Shown: positions 28,516 through 38,385 of the stretch, piece after piece
Layout: every line of letters begins with the position of its first letter
How positions within the stretch are numbered: the first letter of the stretch is position 1
Assembly: GCA_023807065.1 (NCBI GenBank)
Contig: JAJJLU010003512.1
Coordinates: 1-63,202, forward strand
Length of the DNA stretch: 63,202 nucleotides
Reading direction: 5' to 3'
Source: Isotricha intestinalis
Lineage: Eukaryota; Ciliophora; Litostomatea; Vestibuliferida; Isotrichidae
Notes under the pieces: generated by a model
Databases searched by the model: none
Told to the model about the DNA's origin: nothing
Seen by the model: only the letters and a program-made list of their open reading frames with translations
Made by a program: the position numbers and the translations under genes

Positions 28516-29563
28516 TTTTTAATTATATTATTTTTAAAAGTTTATTTTCATTTTTATTTAAAAATTAAAAAAATAGTATTTAATAAATGAATAAACAAAT
28601 AAAAACCCAATTTTTATTTTTAAATTTTATTAAAATAATAATACTTTCATTAATTCTATTACTTAATATATAATTATTAAAATTAAATTATTATTTTATA
28701 GTAAATTGTTTCTTTTTTTTTACTCTAAATGAACTTTTATTTACTTCTCAAAAATTCATAATTCTTGAATAAAACATAAAAAAAAATTGTAAGTTTAATA
28801 TTATTCATAATTTATAAAATCCCCGCCTTTTCTGTAATTAATTAAGAAAAATTAACAATTTTTTAATTTACAATTGATGAATTTGAAAATTAATATTGTA
28901 TTGATTGTTATGAATTTAATTTATGGAGAAAATATAGATAATTTGAAAGAGAAAAATTCTAATTTCTTAAAATTAACCTTATAATATTATTAATTTAATG
29001 AATATCTAAACATATAAATTAAATTCTTAAAATAACATTTTTTATAAATTATTAAAAAAATCAAAAGTAAATATAGTCATTTATATATATTATTATATTT
29101 ATTTAGGAAAATCATATATTTTAATTTTTATTAAAAATATAAATAACAATTAAAAATCAATTAATATTTATTCTTTTTCATATGAAAATTTTAATTTATT
29201 TTATTTAAGTATTATATTTAATTTACACTAAATTATCATTATATTATTATTTCAAGATTATCAAATAAAAACAAAATTTTTGATTTGAATTTATTTAAAA
29301 ACATGTAAAAATTTAAAGAGAAACCTGAAAATACTTTGATTAATTAGAAAAAAGAAGTTGAAATAATATAATTCTTCCATCAACTTTATTTTTTTCTTTA
29401 AATTGTTCTTTTTAATAATGTATTCAAATTAAAATACACTAATTAAAATAAAATAAATTAAAAAAAATTTCATTCTACGTAAACTTTTTCTTAAAAAATA
29501 AAAAAATAAATTATAAAAATAGAATATCGAAATATAATTTCATTAATAATAATTTAAACATAA
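28516..29563. other. Intergenic, 1.05 kb, no gene supported
   Basis: Very AT-rich. The only open run noticed is about 35 codons from ATG at 28876 (MNLKINIVLIVMNLIYGEN), signal-peptide-like but too short and composition-driven to call. The rest is homopolymer-rich spacer leading into the relic at 29564. Confidence 0.5.
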
Positions 29564-30314
29564 ATGAATCCAAATATTATAAAAAAATTTCACCTTTCTT
29601 CGAATGATGTTAACTTATCAAAAGATGAAGACACACTCAAAAAAATGATAAAATAACATCAAATAATAATAATCTTCCAAATAATAATTCTTTTCATCTT
29701 TATAAAAATAATATCTTCAAAAAAAATACTTTATGTTAAGATAATGATTTTACCAAAAACATTAACCCAAAGAATATTTATTTTAAGTTATTCAAAGAGA
29801 ATTCAGATTATACTTATATTAAGAATTCTTTTTCTCATTCATTTCATATAAATTTTAATAATTTAAGAATAAAATTAGGAATAGATGATTCTAGAAAAAC
29901 TCATATTGATAGTCTTTTAAAAAAATCAAAATCAAAATGTTTAAAAGCAATACATGAAGTTTTAAAATTAAGTTTAAATCTTTTAATAGAGAAATTACCT
30001 CAAAATTTTATAACGAATATAAAAATAGATTTTAATAAAAAATACTTAGCAAAATCTATCGGTGAAATTATTATGAATATAAACTACTTCCCACATATGA
30101 TGAAATTTTAAAAAAAAACTTAATTAGAAAAGGAAGATTAGCATTATTTAACGAAATATATAATTCTTCTTTTAAAAATATTTATACGATATATATTGAA
30201 AGTGATTTATATAAAAAAGATTTTGAAAAAATATTCTTAAAAAATGGACAAAAAATTGCATTATTATATGATTATGTTGCTAAAATATATGTGCGAATAT
30301 TTCCTTTTAAGTAA
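29564..30314 (+). pseudogene. Decayed gene of an unrecognised family
   Basis: A coding-like relic of roughly 250 codons. It starts MNPNIIKKFHLSSNDVNLSK, breaks, then runs open for over 100 codons: YFKLFKENSDYTYIKN, HINFNNLRIKLGIDDSRK, LLKKSKSKCLKAIHEVLKL, LNLLIEKLPQNFITNIKI. After a single-base frameshift near 30073-30085 it continues EYKLLPTYDEILKKNLIRKG and ends ALLYDYVAKIYVRIFPFK with TAA at 30312. A TAA also interrupts it near 29733. The helical, Lys/Leu-rich second half looks like a real conserved domain, but I do not recognise it. Few lesions suggest recent loss. Confidence 0.5.
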
Positions 30315-30324
30315 AGGAAATAAA

Positions 30325-30351
30325 AAAAAAGTATTTAAAAAATACTTTTTT
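30325..30351. terminator. Perfect 12-bp hairpin after the relic gene
   Basis: AAAAAAGTATTT (30325-30336) and AAATACTTTTTT (30340-30351) are exact reverse complements with a 3-base loop, ending in a T run 11 bp past the relic's stop. It could be a 3'-end or transcription-stop structure or an element end; in sequence this AT-rich chance cannot be ruled out. Confidence 0.35.
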
Positions 30352-30593
30352 AGGTAGGAAAAAAAAATATTTAATATTAATTGAGAAAAATTTTTATAAT
30401 TATTTTTTAATCATAGGAATTGTAAATTGGTAAATTCCTTTTTTTATGTTATTTCTAATTATAATTTATGAAAAATATTAGAAACAACAAAAAATTGTTT
30501 ATTATTTATTATATTTTAAACCGAAATTATTTTTATATTTTTTTCTTTTTTTCGGGGTTAATTATTTTTTTTAATTTAAAAAACTTTTAAATA

Positions 30594-31325
30594 ATGTTTT
30601 CTTTTCTTTCATGTTGTACTCAAAGTATTGAAAATTCTCAAATAACTCTTAATTTACCAATTCAAGAATCTTTCAGAAGTGATTCAATAAATGTCAATAA
30701 TTTAAAGAATTATTTAAATGATAAATTAGGCTTTATTGTAATTTATTCTGATGAAAATAATTTAAGAATTTTTAATGAAATTAAAAAAGACAATGAAATA
30801 AATAATATATTATTGAATTCTTATAAAGAAATTTATAGAAAAAAAAGTTGTATTTTTGTAAAAAGTTTATTATACTACTTAGAAATGAATAAATTAAATC
30901 AAAATTATGAACCATTTACATTTTTATTATTGATAATATCTTTAAAAAGAGAAAAACTCTTAAACCCAAATTGCTTATTATCATCATTAAAAGATGATAA
31001 TTTAAATGAAAATTCAATAAAAGAATTAATAAAGTTCAATCAATACAAAAATTTTTCTTTGACTCCAGAACCAATAGATATTAATAATAACAGAATTGTA
31101 AAAATTAAATTTATAATTCCAGATACTAATCAAACAACTTTAGAAAGAAATTTCCTAAAAGAAGATTTAGTTGAAAGTTTATATAAGTTTATAAAATATA
31201 CGAATATAGGATATGACTTTGATCTAATTCAAGGATTCCCATATAAAATATATAATCAAATGACAAATACATTAGAACAAGAAGGTTTATTTCCTTCATC
31301 TGTAATACAAATAAGAAAAAAATAA
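30594..31325 (+). CDS. UBX domain protein (probable Cdc48/p97 adaptor)
   Basis: A 243-residue intronless protein. The last 80 residues are a UBX domain: IVKIKFIIPDTNQTTLERNF as the first hairpin, LVESLYKFIKYTNIG as the helix, then the p97-binding loop FPYKIYN (canonical FPR replaced by FPY) and the closing TLEQEGLFPSSVIQIRKK. Residues 45-130 (LGFIVIYSDENN, SCIFVKSLLYYLEM, TFLLLIISLKRE) resemble a weakened UAS thioredoxin-like domain, as in UBXN7/FAF proteins. UBX proteins recruit Cdc48/p97 to substrates such as ubiquitinated or ER/lipid-droplet proteins. The N-terminus MFSFLSCC could be palmitoylated. It is flanked on both sides by gene relics. Confidence 0.8.
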   Translation: MFSFLSCCTQSIENSQITLNLPIQESFRSDSINVNNLKNYLNDKLGFIVIYSDENNLRIFNEIKKDNEINNILLNSYKEIYRKKSCIFVKSLLYYLEMNKLNQNYEPFTFLLLIISLKREKLLNPNCLLSSLKDDNLNENSIKELIKFNQYKNFSLTPEPIDINNNRIVKIKFIIPDTNQTTLERNFLKEDLVESLYKFIKYTNIGYDFDLIQGFPYKIYNQMTNTLEQEGLFPSSVIQIRKK

Positions 31326-32951
31326 TCTATATATTAAAATATATATATTATAAATAACCAACAAATATTATTGTTTTTTCAATATAAATCAAAAATACCA
31401 AAAAATAAAAAAAACACTAAGAAAAGTAGAAAATCAAAAAATAAAATCAATAAATTTTAATGAGGTTTTCTGAAAAATGAAAAAGTTAAAACAGTTATAT
31501 TATTTTATCAACAAACTATAATTGTAAAAATTTAATTCTCAAAATTGTGTTATTAAAAAATATTCTTTCTTCATTATTTGAATAATAATATAGATATAAC
31601 TTTTTTATTTCCTTTATGATTGTTTAGAAAATTTAGAGATTTGAAAATATTGTTTGATGGTTTTTAATCATATTAAAACTTTTAAATTATTTGATTTTTA
31701 TCTTAAAAAAACAAAAAAAATATAATTAATGGTTTTTATTTTTTTATTTTTCTGTTTTTAACTTCTTTATTTATTTTATTAAGAAATTAATTTTTTCAAA
31801 ATAGATACATTTATTTATTGTGAAATAATATATATACAAAATTATTGAATGAAATACAATTTAGCCAGTTTAACATCATTTAATGGATATGATAAAAAAT
31901 ATTTTTCTAAAAAAAGCCAATATTATCTGTTTTAAACACAAAAAAAAATATATCTTTTAGATTTTCTTTTAAAAGCCCAAAAAGAAACCTGGAAATGTAA
32001 AATAAATCATTATTAAATAATGATAATATAATAAATAATTATCATAATATTCCACAAAAAAAAAATGAGAATGATATTATAAAAACCAAAAAAACTAAAA
32101 AACTTTATAATAATCAAGATTCAATTAATGAAAATAATTCTTGTATTTTCAAAAATTCTTTTATAAGGGAAGTTTTAATTAAAAATGAAAATCATAAAAA
32201 TTCTCAAAAAAATTCAAAAAGTAAAAGTAATTTTAAACTAGAAAAAAAAATATCTGGTTTAACTTTAATTAAACATAAAAATATCATAGAAAAGAGAACT
32301 ATTCATAATAATAATAATATTTATGGAACTAGAAAAAATAAAATTTATGTAAAAAATTGGGAAAAAATAATTCTACTGGTAATTTATTTATCAAGACTTG
32401 TTATCTTAATCTTTATTTTAAAATTTTCCAAAATAAAATTTTGGTTTAACAATTTCTTTTAAATTTGTGAAAAAATACCAAATAAATAATTATTTATTTA
32501 AAGATTATATATCTTTATATTTCATTATTAAATATAAATTACAATTCTTATTTATTCTTTTATTATTATCAAAATACTTCTTATTTTTTAATCATATAAA
32601 ATCAATTATATAATAAATTTAATTATTTAGAGCACACAATATAAATCATATTTTTATAATAATTAATTAAAAAATCAATTTTTAATATGTTTTATGTAAC
32701 CCTCAATGATTTAAATTTATTTAAAAAAGATGTATAATTAATTGATTTTATGCATAAATTTTGGGTTATTATATATAAAATGAGCTTATAATTGTATTTA
32801 TTTTTTATGAGATTGAAATCATTTAAATTTTAATAATTTATTTGATTATAAAAGAAATTATTGAATTACTCTTTAATGTAAAAAATAAAAAAATAATTAA
32901 ATAAACACTCCAAATTTTTTTTATTATCTTAAATAAATAACTCTATTTACT
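31326..32951. other. Intergenic, 1.6 kb, containing a relic gene
   Basis: Apart from the relic at 31849-32462 nothing gene-like is seen. The left 500 bp and the right 490 bp are AT-rich spacer with scattered stops in all frames. Confidence 0.5.
31849..32462 (+). pseudogene. Relic gene that keeps an intron, broken by TAA
   Basis: Starts MKYNLASLTSFNGYDKKYF, has an intron-like 32-nt segment at 31929-31960 (GTTTTAAACA..CTTTTAG) whose removal gives SQYYLFSFKSPKRNLEM, and then hits an in-frame TAA at 31998. The same frame stays open for about 150 further codons: SLLNNDNIINNYHNIPQ, LYNNQDSINENNSC, NSFIREVLIKNENHK, LEKKISGLTLIKHKN. A probable frameshift follows near 32365 (alternative frame reads GKNNSTGNLFIKTCYLN). 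Asn/Lys/Ser-rich, like the low-complexity proteins nearby; no family recognised. Confidence 0.45.
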
Positions 32952-34667
32952 TTAGTTATGTTTATGAACGGTATAACCTCTAATTTGTTCATAATTCTTT
33001 CCCTCACCTGGTTTAAGAAGAACAAATTGATGTCTTTGCTTATTATGAATTTTAAAATCTTTAGTTTCATCGCATATACATCCAATACCATCAACATCAA
33101 CATCTTTATTAATTTCGATATCATTTTTCAAAATTAAAGTAGAATTATTTGTTACTTTAATATTAGCTTTAACTTTTTCTTTTAATTCACTAACAGTAGA
33201 AGCAAAAGAAGGATAAATAATAACTTTAGGTCCAAAAGTTACATGAGTACCTTCAATTTCTAAATCTAAATCAGGTTCAGTTTTTTCAATGGTTAATTTA
33301 CCTAAAATATCTTTAAGAACTTTAATATTCCAATTATAAATATCTTGTTCTTCACTAAAAGCAGTTTCAGCTGAGATTCCTTTTTTTAATTTATCACAAC
33401 CATCTTTTAAATTATTTTTACAGGTAGTAAAACAGAACCATTTTTCATAAGAAGAAAAACCTACTTTTTCATTATTAACTAATAATTTAGGAAAATCTTG
33501 CATTAAGCATTCTAATCTAGTAGGACTTTTAAATTTAGTTTTAGTTTCATCAGAATATTTAGGATTAACAAATTCAGGCATTAAACCTTTTGTTCTTTCA
33601 AGAGCTTTTAAATAAGGATCTAATTGGAAAATAAGAACATTTGAATTTCCAGGGAAATCACTTAATCCTTCAGCATTAGCTACATCACCGGCAGGATTAT
33701 ATTTAGCCTTTAATAATGGATCAAGTTGATTATATTCAACATTATTTGTTAAAACTTTACCATCTTTTGAAGTAAGTTTACATATAGCTCCAACTGCTTC
33801 ACCTGGTTTTCTTGGAATACAAATTGTATTTATAGCTAAACCAAGTTGTTTAGATACTCCAATTGCAGATGGAATTGCATTAAATATTAAAGCATTTGTA
33901 TCTTGGAATAAAAGGAACCATTTTTTACCATCTTCAACCCATTTATGAACAAGACCATTTTGATAAAGAAGAGTATGAATATCTCCATGTCCATGTGGTT
34001 TAGTTTCTAATTCTAAAACATCTTTCTTAACAGCTAAATGACAATCATTATCTAATATAGCTGGGCATTTTTCTTGTTTAACAATAGTAATTTGGAAAGG
34101 TTTCATACCGAAATTATAATTATTGTTAAGTAACTTAACAGTTCTTTCATGAGTATCACCAGAAGTCATAATAGCAAGAGGGATATACCAATCTTCACAT
34201 AAATTTTGTTCTTTTTTGAATTTATGTTCATAAGCTAAAATATAATTGATATATACTTGAATAAATCTATCTAAAGTAACCATATTACTTTGAATACCAA
34301 TTTTAATATCACTGTAACCTAAACGTTCACCTAATCCTCCAGCAACAAGGACAAAGCAAGTATCTTTAATTTCAGCAAAACCTAATTTTTCTAATTCATA
34401 AAATTTATCATCTCCTACTTTAACATTAAATCCTTCTGGAACTGAAGGTGTATATTCTTCTAATGGATTTTTACCATTTTTCGAATCTTCAAGAAGAACT
34501 TTTGCTCTTTTTATATATTCACGAATTCCACCAGGCCATACTCTTTCAAGGTGATTTATTTGCTTTACAAATGCGTTTAATTCATCTTCTTTTGCTTTGC
34601 CCATACGATCCACTATCTCGTCTTGGTTCAACTCCTTCATCATTGCCAATACTTGAGCATTATCCAT
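32952..34667 (-). CDS. USP: UDP-sugar pyrophosphorylase (UTP-monosaccharide-1-phosphate uridylyltransferase)
   Basis: A 571-residue enzyme of the UGPase/UAP superfamily that converts sugar-1-phosphates and UTP to UDP-sugars and PPi (EC 2.7.7.64 type). The nucleotide-binding signature LVAGGLGERLGYSDIK is at residues 107-122 and matches the plant/protist USP form (AGGLGERLGY-x-x-IK). Later landmarks are PLAIMTSGDTHERT, a CPAILDNDCHLA segment, PHGHGDIHTLLYQ (substrate loop), WFLLFQDTNALIFNAIP, AINTICIPRKPGEAVGAIC, VEYNQLDPLL and the FPGNSNVLIFQL stretch. The C-terminal domain has a left-handed beta-helix look. No signal peptide, so cytosolic. Preceded on its coding strand by an A/C-rich leader. 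UDP-sugars feed glycoprotein and storage-sugar synthesis. Confidence 0.92.
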   Translation of the reverse strand: MDNAQVLAMMKELNQDEIVDRMGKAKEDELNAFVKQINHLERVWPGGIREYIKRAKVLLEDSKNGKNPLEEYTPSVPEGFNVKVGDDKFYELEKLGFAEIKDTCFVLVAGGLGERLGYSDIKIGIQSNMVTLDRFIQVYINYILAYEHKFKKEQNLCEDWYIPLAIMTSGDTHERTVKLLNNNYNFGMKPFQITIVKQEKCPAILDNDCHLAVKKDVLELETKPHGHGDIHTLLYQNGLVHKWVEDGKKWFLLFQDTNALIFNAIPSAIGVSKQLGLAINTICIPRKPGEAVGAICKLTSKDGKVLTNNVEYNQLDPLLKAKYNPAGDVANAEGLSDFPGNSNVLIFQLDPYLKALERTKGLMPEFVNPKYSDETKTKFKSPTRLECLMQDFPKLLVNNEKVGFSSYEKWFCFTTCKNNLKDGCDKLKKGISAETAFSEEQDIYNWNIKVLKDILGKLTIEKTEPDLDLEIEGTHVTFGPKVIIYPSFASTVSELKEKVKANIKVTNNSTLILKNDIEINKDVDVDGIGCICDETKDFKIHNKQRHQFVLLKPGEGKNYEQIRGYTVHKHN

Positions 34668-35278
34668 TTTTTTATATATTTTATTTTTTTCTTTTCTCCG
34701 TTTTATATTAATTTTTTGGAGTGGTGTTAAAATTTTTTTTTATTTTTTTTTTTTTTTAAAGAATTTTGGTAATTTTTTGAAATTTGTTTATGACTTGTTT
34801 TTTATATTCTTTATTCTTAACTCATTAACTAGGTTTATTTTTGGTTTTTTGGAATTTATTTTTGGGTTTTTTTTTGGATTTTGGATTTATTTTTCTTGTT
34901 ATTTTGGTTTTTACAATAGTTTTTAGATTTTTAAATAAAATTTTAAATTTACTTCACCTGCGAATATTATATTAATTACATTATTAAACAAAATAATTGT
35001 TTATTTATTTTTTTTTTAATTTTTATTAAATTTAAATTAATTAAGTTGAATATGAATAAATTTATTAAAATAAATTAGTTAATGAAAAAAAAGAAATGTA
35101 TTTTTTTTATTTTAGTTTAATTTTTCAAATTGATTATAGTTTTTTTATTATTTAAACAGAAGAATAATTTTTATGTTCTTTTTATTTTCATTAATATTTA
35201 AAATTATTATTTTTCCTAAATATTTCCTTAATTCAAAAAATGAATTAAAATTTTAAATAAAAATTGAAGAGAGAAAAA
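34668..35278. promoter_or_regulatory. Intergenic 611 bp with A/C-rich leader of the pyrophosphorylase gene
   Basis: Seen from the pyrophosphorylase coding strand (minus), about 34680-34960 is A-rich with C runs and little G or T, including AACCCAAAAATAAATTCC, ACCAAAAATAAACC and ATCCAAAATCC. These match leader words at RPS16 and IFT80. The right half, 34960-35278, is ordinary AT-rich spacer before the ankyrin gene, with no gene seen. Promoter function is inferred. Confidence 0.45.
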
Positions 35279-37674
35279 ATGTTGAAAAAATTATCTCTGT
35301 AAACAATATACTTTAAAAAAATTTAATATTTTTTAGTCCTTCTCTTCAACTTTCATCATTTAAAGAAATAAGCAATTCAAATATATCAAATTGCCAAATA
35401 CAAGAAACAGAATCATTTAATTTAAATCAAAAAATAAAAAGAATAAATACATCACCAACAAAAGAAGAACCATCATTTAGAAAACTTAATATACAAAATT
35501 TAAAATCAAATATCAACAAACAAAATTTACATTTAAATTTTTTTTCTAACTTATTATCTGAGAAAAAACCAAAATATAAAGGAAGAAATTATAAAGGAGC
35601 TTTATCAATTGGACTTTCAAATATATTTTCAAAAATTTCAAGAGATAAACCAATTGGAATTTTTAACACAAATTCATCTTCCAATTCATTAACAATAACA
35701 AATAATAATTCTTCAAGACCACATTCACATTCTTTTCATCATAAAACTAATAATTCACCTATATTTTGGGATTTGAAAAGAAATAAAACTTATAGACAAG
35801 GAACTGTTAATACTTTTATTTCTACTTCTGAAACTGATATGCAAAAAGATTATTCTTTTGAAAATATTTCAGGTGATAAAAATATGAGAAAAGTTTATAA
35901 AACTCAATTAAGTAAAATTTCAGAAAATCCTAAAAATAAAACCTTTTATAATGAAAAAAATAATACTGATTTAACTATTATTAGTTATAATTCAATTAAT
36001 AATACATTAAAAAATAACAGTAGTAATAATAATAATTTTAATATTAATTTAAATATTAATGATATTCAATATAAAAAAAAATTATATAGTCCTATTACAA
36101 AAAATATAAAAAATTCTCTTTTTAATAATAATGTTTTGTTGAATAGAAGTATGAAAAATCGATTATTAACTGAAAATCTTAGTAGAAATTTAACAAAAAA
36201 ATTAACGAATTATAATACATATTTAAATAAAGAGAATAATTTATCTGATAATTCACCAAGTGATACTCCTTTTGATATTCAAAAAATAAGACGGAAAGAA
36301 GTTTGTAAAAAGTTAATCGAAAAAAATAAAGCAAAACAAATTGAAATTAAAAATAAAAAATATAAGTTTTTATCAAAGTTTAATTTCTATGATAGTAATA
36401 TATTTAAATTAAATACATTAAAAACAAATATTATCAGGAATCATGTTACTAATTTAAAAGAAATCATCAAAAAAAAATTAAAAAAAAATAATTTTATATT
36501 AGAAGAAAAAAAAAAGACTTTAACGCAATATAAAAATGAAATATTAATATCCTCAAAGGTGGAAAAAAGAGAGTTATTAGTTATAAAATATGTTATTAAA
36601 TTATTCAAAAAAATAAAGAAAAAATATACGAATATTATTAATTTCAATTATGCATTAGAATTATCAGAAAAATATTTTCATTTAACTTTAAATCCAAAGA
36701 CTATAAGTTTAAGATTGGAAAAAGATTTATCATCAAAATTAATAGATAATTTTACTTTAAATGGAAATCATAAAAGATCAAGTGCATATTATCATTTAAT
36801 AATAAAAAGTGATACTTTTCTTCAGAGAAGTTTTGGAAAAAAATTATCTGAACCAATTAATGTTAATATAATTACAATAACTAAAAAATCTTTAAAATTT
36901 ATTAATCGATTTTTAATCATTGATTATCATTCAGCAATATTAAAATTTTGCAATAAAATAGAAAATAAAGTAAATATTTTTAAAAAATTATTTAAATCTC
37001 AAAAATCATCTAAAAAAAAGACATACTTCAAAAAAAAAACCATGAAAAATAAAAATGAAGTTAAAAATTATGATAGACCTATTTTTTCAAAATATTTTTA
37101 TTTCAGAAAAGATTTTAAGCAAACAATGATCAGTAAAAAAAAAACAGAAATGACCCCTATTTCAACAATATCATTATCACAAGAAATGAGGAAAAACAAT
37201 ATATATTTATTTACTGATTCCTTAATAAATAATAAAGAACATACTTTATTAAGAACAATAGAAATTAAATCAATATTAGAATCTAAATTACAAGATGAAT
37301 TAGAAAAATTAATTTATAGTATAAAAGATTTAAATTTCCCTTTATTTAAAAAAATTTTTGAACAATATACAGTTTCACCAAATTTACACGATCAAAAAGG
37401 AAATACTTTATTATCTTTAGCAGTTCAATCAAATTGTTTTCAAATTGTCAATTTTTTACTTCATTCAGGAGCAGATCCTAATTTAAGTAATGTAACTATT
37501 ATATTATATAATATTTTTTAGTCTAAAGGAAATACTCCTTTACATTATGCTTTAGTTTATCATAATTTTGAAATGGCTGATATGTTAATTAAAAGTGGAG
37601 CTAATGAAAATGTTAGAAATCATAAAGGATTTAATCCTTGGCAATGTCTAGATTCGACTATTAGTATTGTTTAG
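35279..37674 (+). CDS. Ankyrin-repeat protein (3 exons)
   Basis: Three exons: 35279-35298, 35337-37491 and 37522-37674, 775 residues in total; both introns restore a continuous frame. Exon 1 encodes only MLKKLSL. The long N-terminal part is Asn/Ser/Lys-rich and disordered. Residues about 280-560 are basic and helical with Lys-rich runs. The C-terminal 110 residues hold ankyrin repeats: a linker helix (LQDELEKLIYSIKDLNFPLFKKIFEQY), DQKGNTLLSLAVQSNCFQIV with NFLLHSGADPNL, then KGNTPLHYALVYHNFEMADM with LIKSGANENV, and a capping HKGFNPWQCLD. Ankyrin repeats bind proteins; the partner is unknown. The terminal repeat is encoded by the last exon only and is lost if that intron is missed. Confidence 0.85.
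35299..35336 (+). other. 38-nt intron 1 of the ankyrin gene
   Basis: It begins GTAAACAATA and ends ATTTTTTAG. It lies after only 20 coding bases. Splicing gives TTATCT-CT plus T, reading LSLPSLQLSSF, and opens the exon-2 frame that otherwise has no ATG. Confidence 0.85.
37492..37521 (+). other. 30-nt intron 2 of the ankyrin gene
   Basis: It begins GTAACTATTA and ends ATTTTTTAG. It sits in phase 0 between ADPNLSN and SKGNTPLHYAL, exactly at the boundary of two ankyrin repeats. Confidence 0.9.
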
Positions 37675-38385
37675 TTATTATTTATTCTTTTTTTTGAAAA
37701 AAATTATCAAAGGAAATATAGATAAAAAGTATTTTAATTGGAAAAAAGTTATAATTGGATTTTTTGGTGATGTTTCATATTGTTTTATATTGAAATTAAA
37801 AATATAAATAAAATATATATTTTTATTTAGTCAGTTGATATATTTAAATATGTTAATTTTTACATTATATAAAAATTATAATAACATCTAAATAATAATC
37901 CTTTAAAATATAATAATTAGACATTTGAACAATTAAGAATGAGTATTTGATAATTAGTATAATATTGATTTTCATATTATCTTTATTATAGAATATATAG
38001 AATATAAAATTTTATTTTAAATTTAATAACTTTAATAAATTGATAAGAAGTATATAATATTTTTTTTGTTTTATAAAAATTCAAGAAATAAAGAAACTAA
38101 TTCATTAAAATTATATTTACCAAAATTTGAATCATTCACTGAAAAACACAAGATATTTTTAAGAAGTAGAAGATGAAAACTAATATAATACTTTATTGAA
38201 TGTTTGCAGATTTATATTTCTATAATTATTTAAAAATTTTATTTAAATAAATACAACCTTTCTTATTGAGAAAAAATAAAAAAAACCTTTGAAAAAACTG
38301 AAATATTTTCAAATAAATATACTTAATAAAAAATAAATTTTAGAATCCTTAAACTTTTTATATAAAAAAAATAATTAAAAAATAC
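37675..38385. other. Intergenic, 711 bp, one short relic
   Basis: AT-rich spacer. A 35-codon coding-like run at about 38075-38175 reads FYKNSRNKETNSLKLYLPKF then ESFTEKHKIFLRSRR before TGA. It is too short to assign and has no plausible splice partners. Confidence 0.45.

Noticed and set aside
28876..28983. 35-codon signal-peptide-like run
   Set aside because: Too short, hydrophobicity follows from AT content, and no supporting context.
35773..37521. Ankyrin gene starting at TTG and ending YNIF
   Set aside because: The frame is open upstream to an intron and real ATG at 35279, and the 3' end is an intron followed by another ankyrin repeat.
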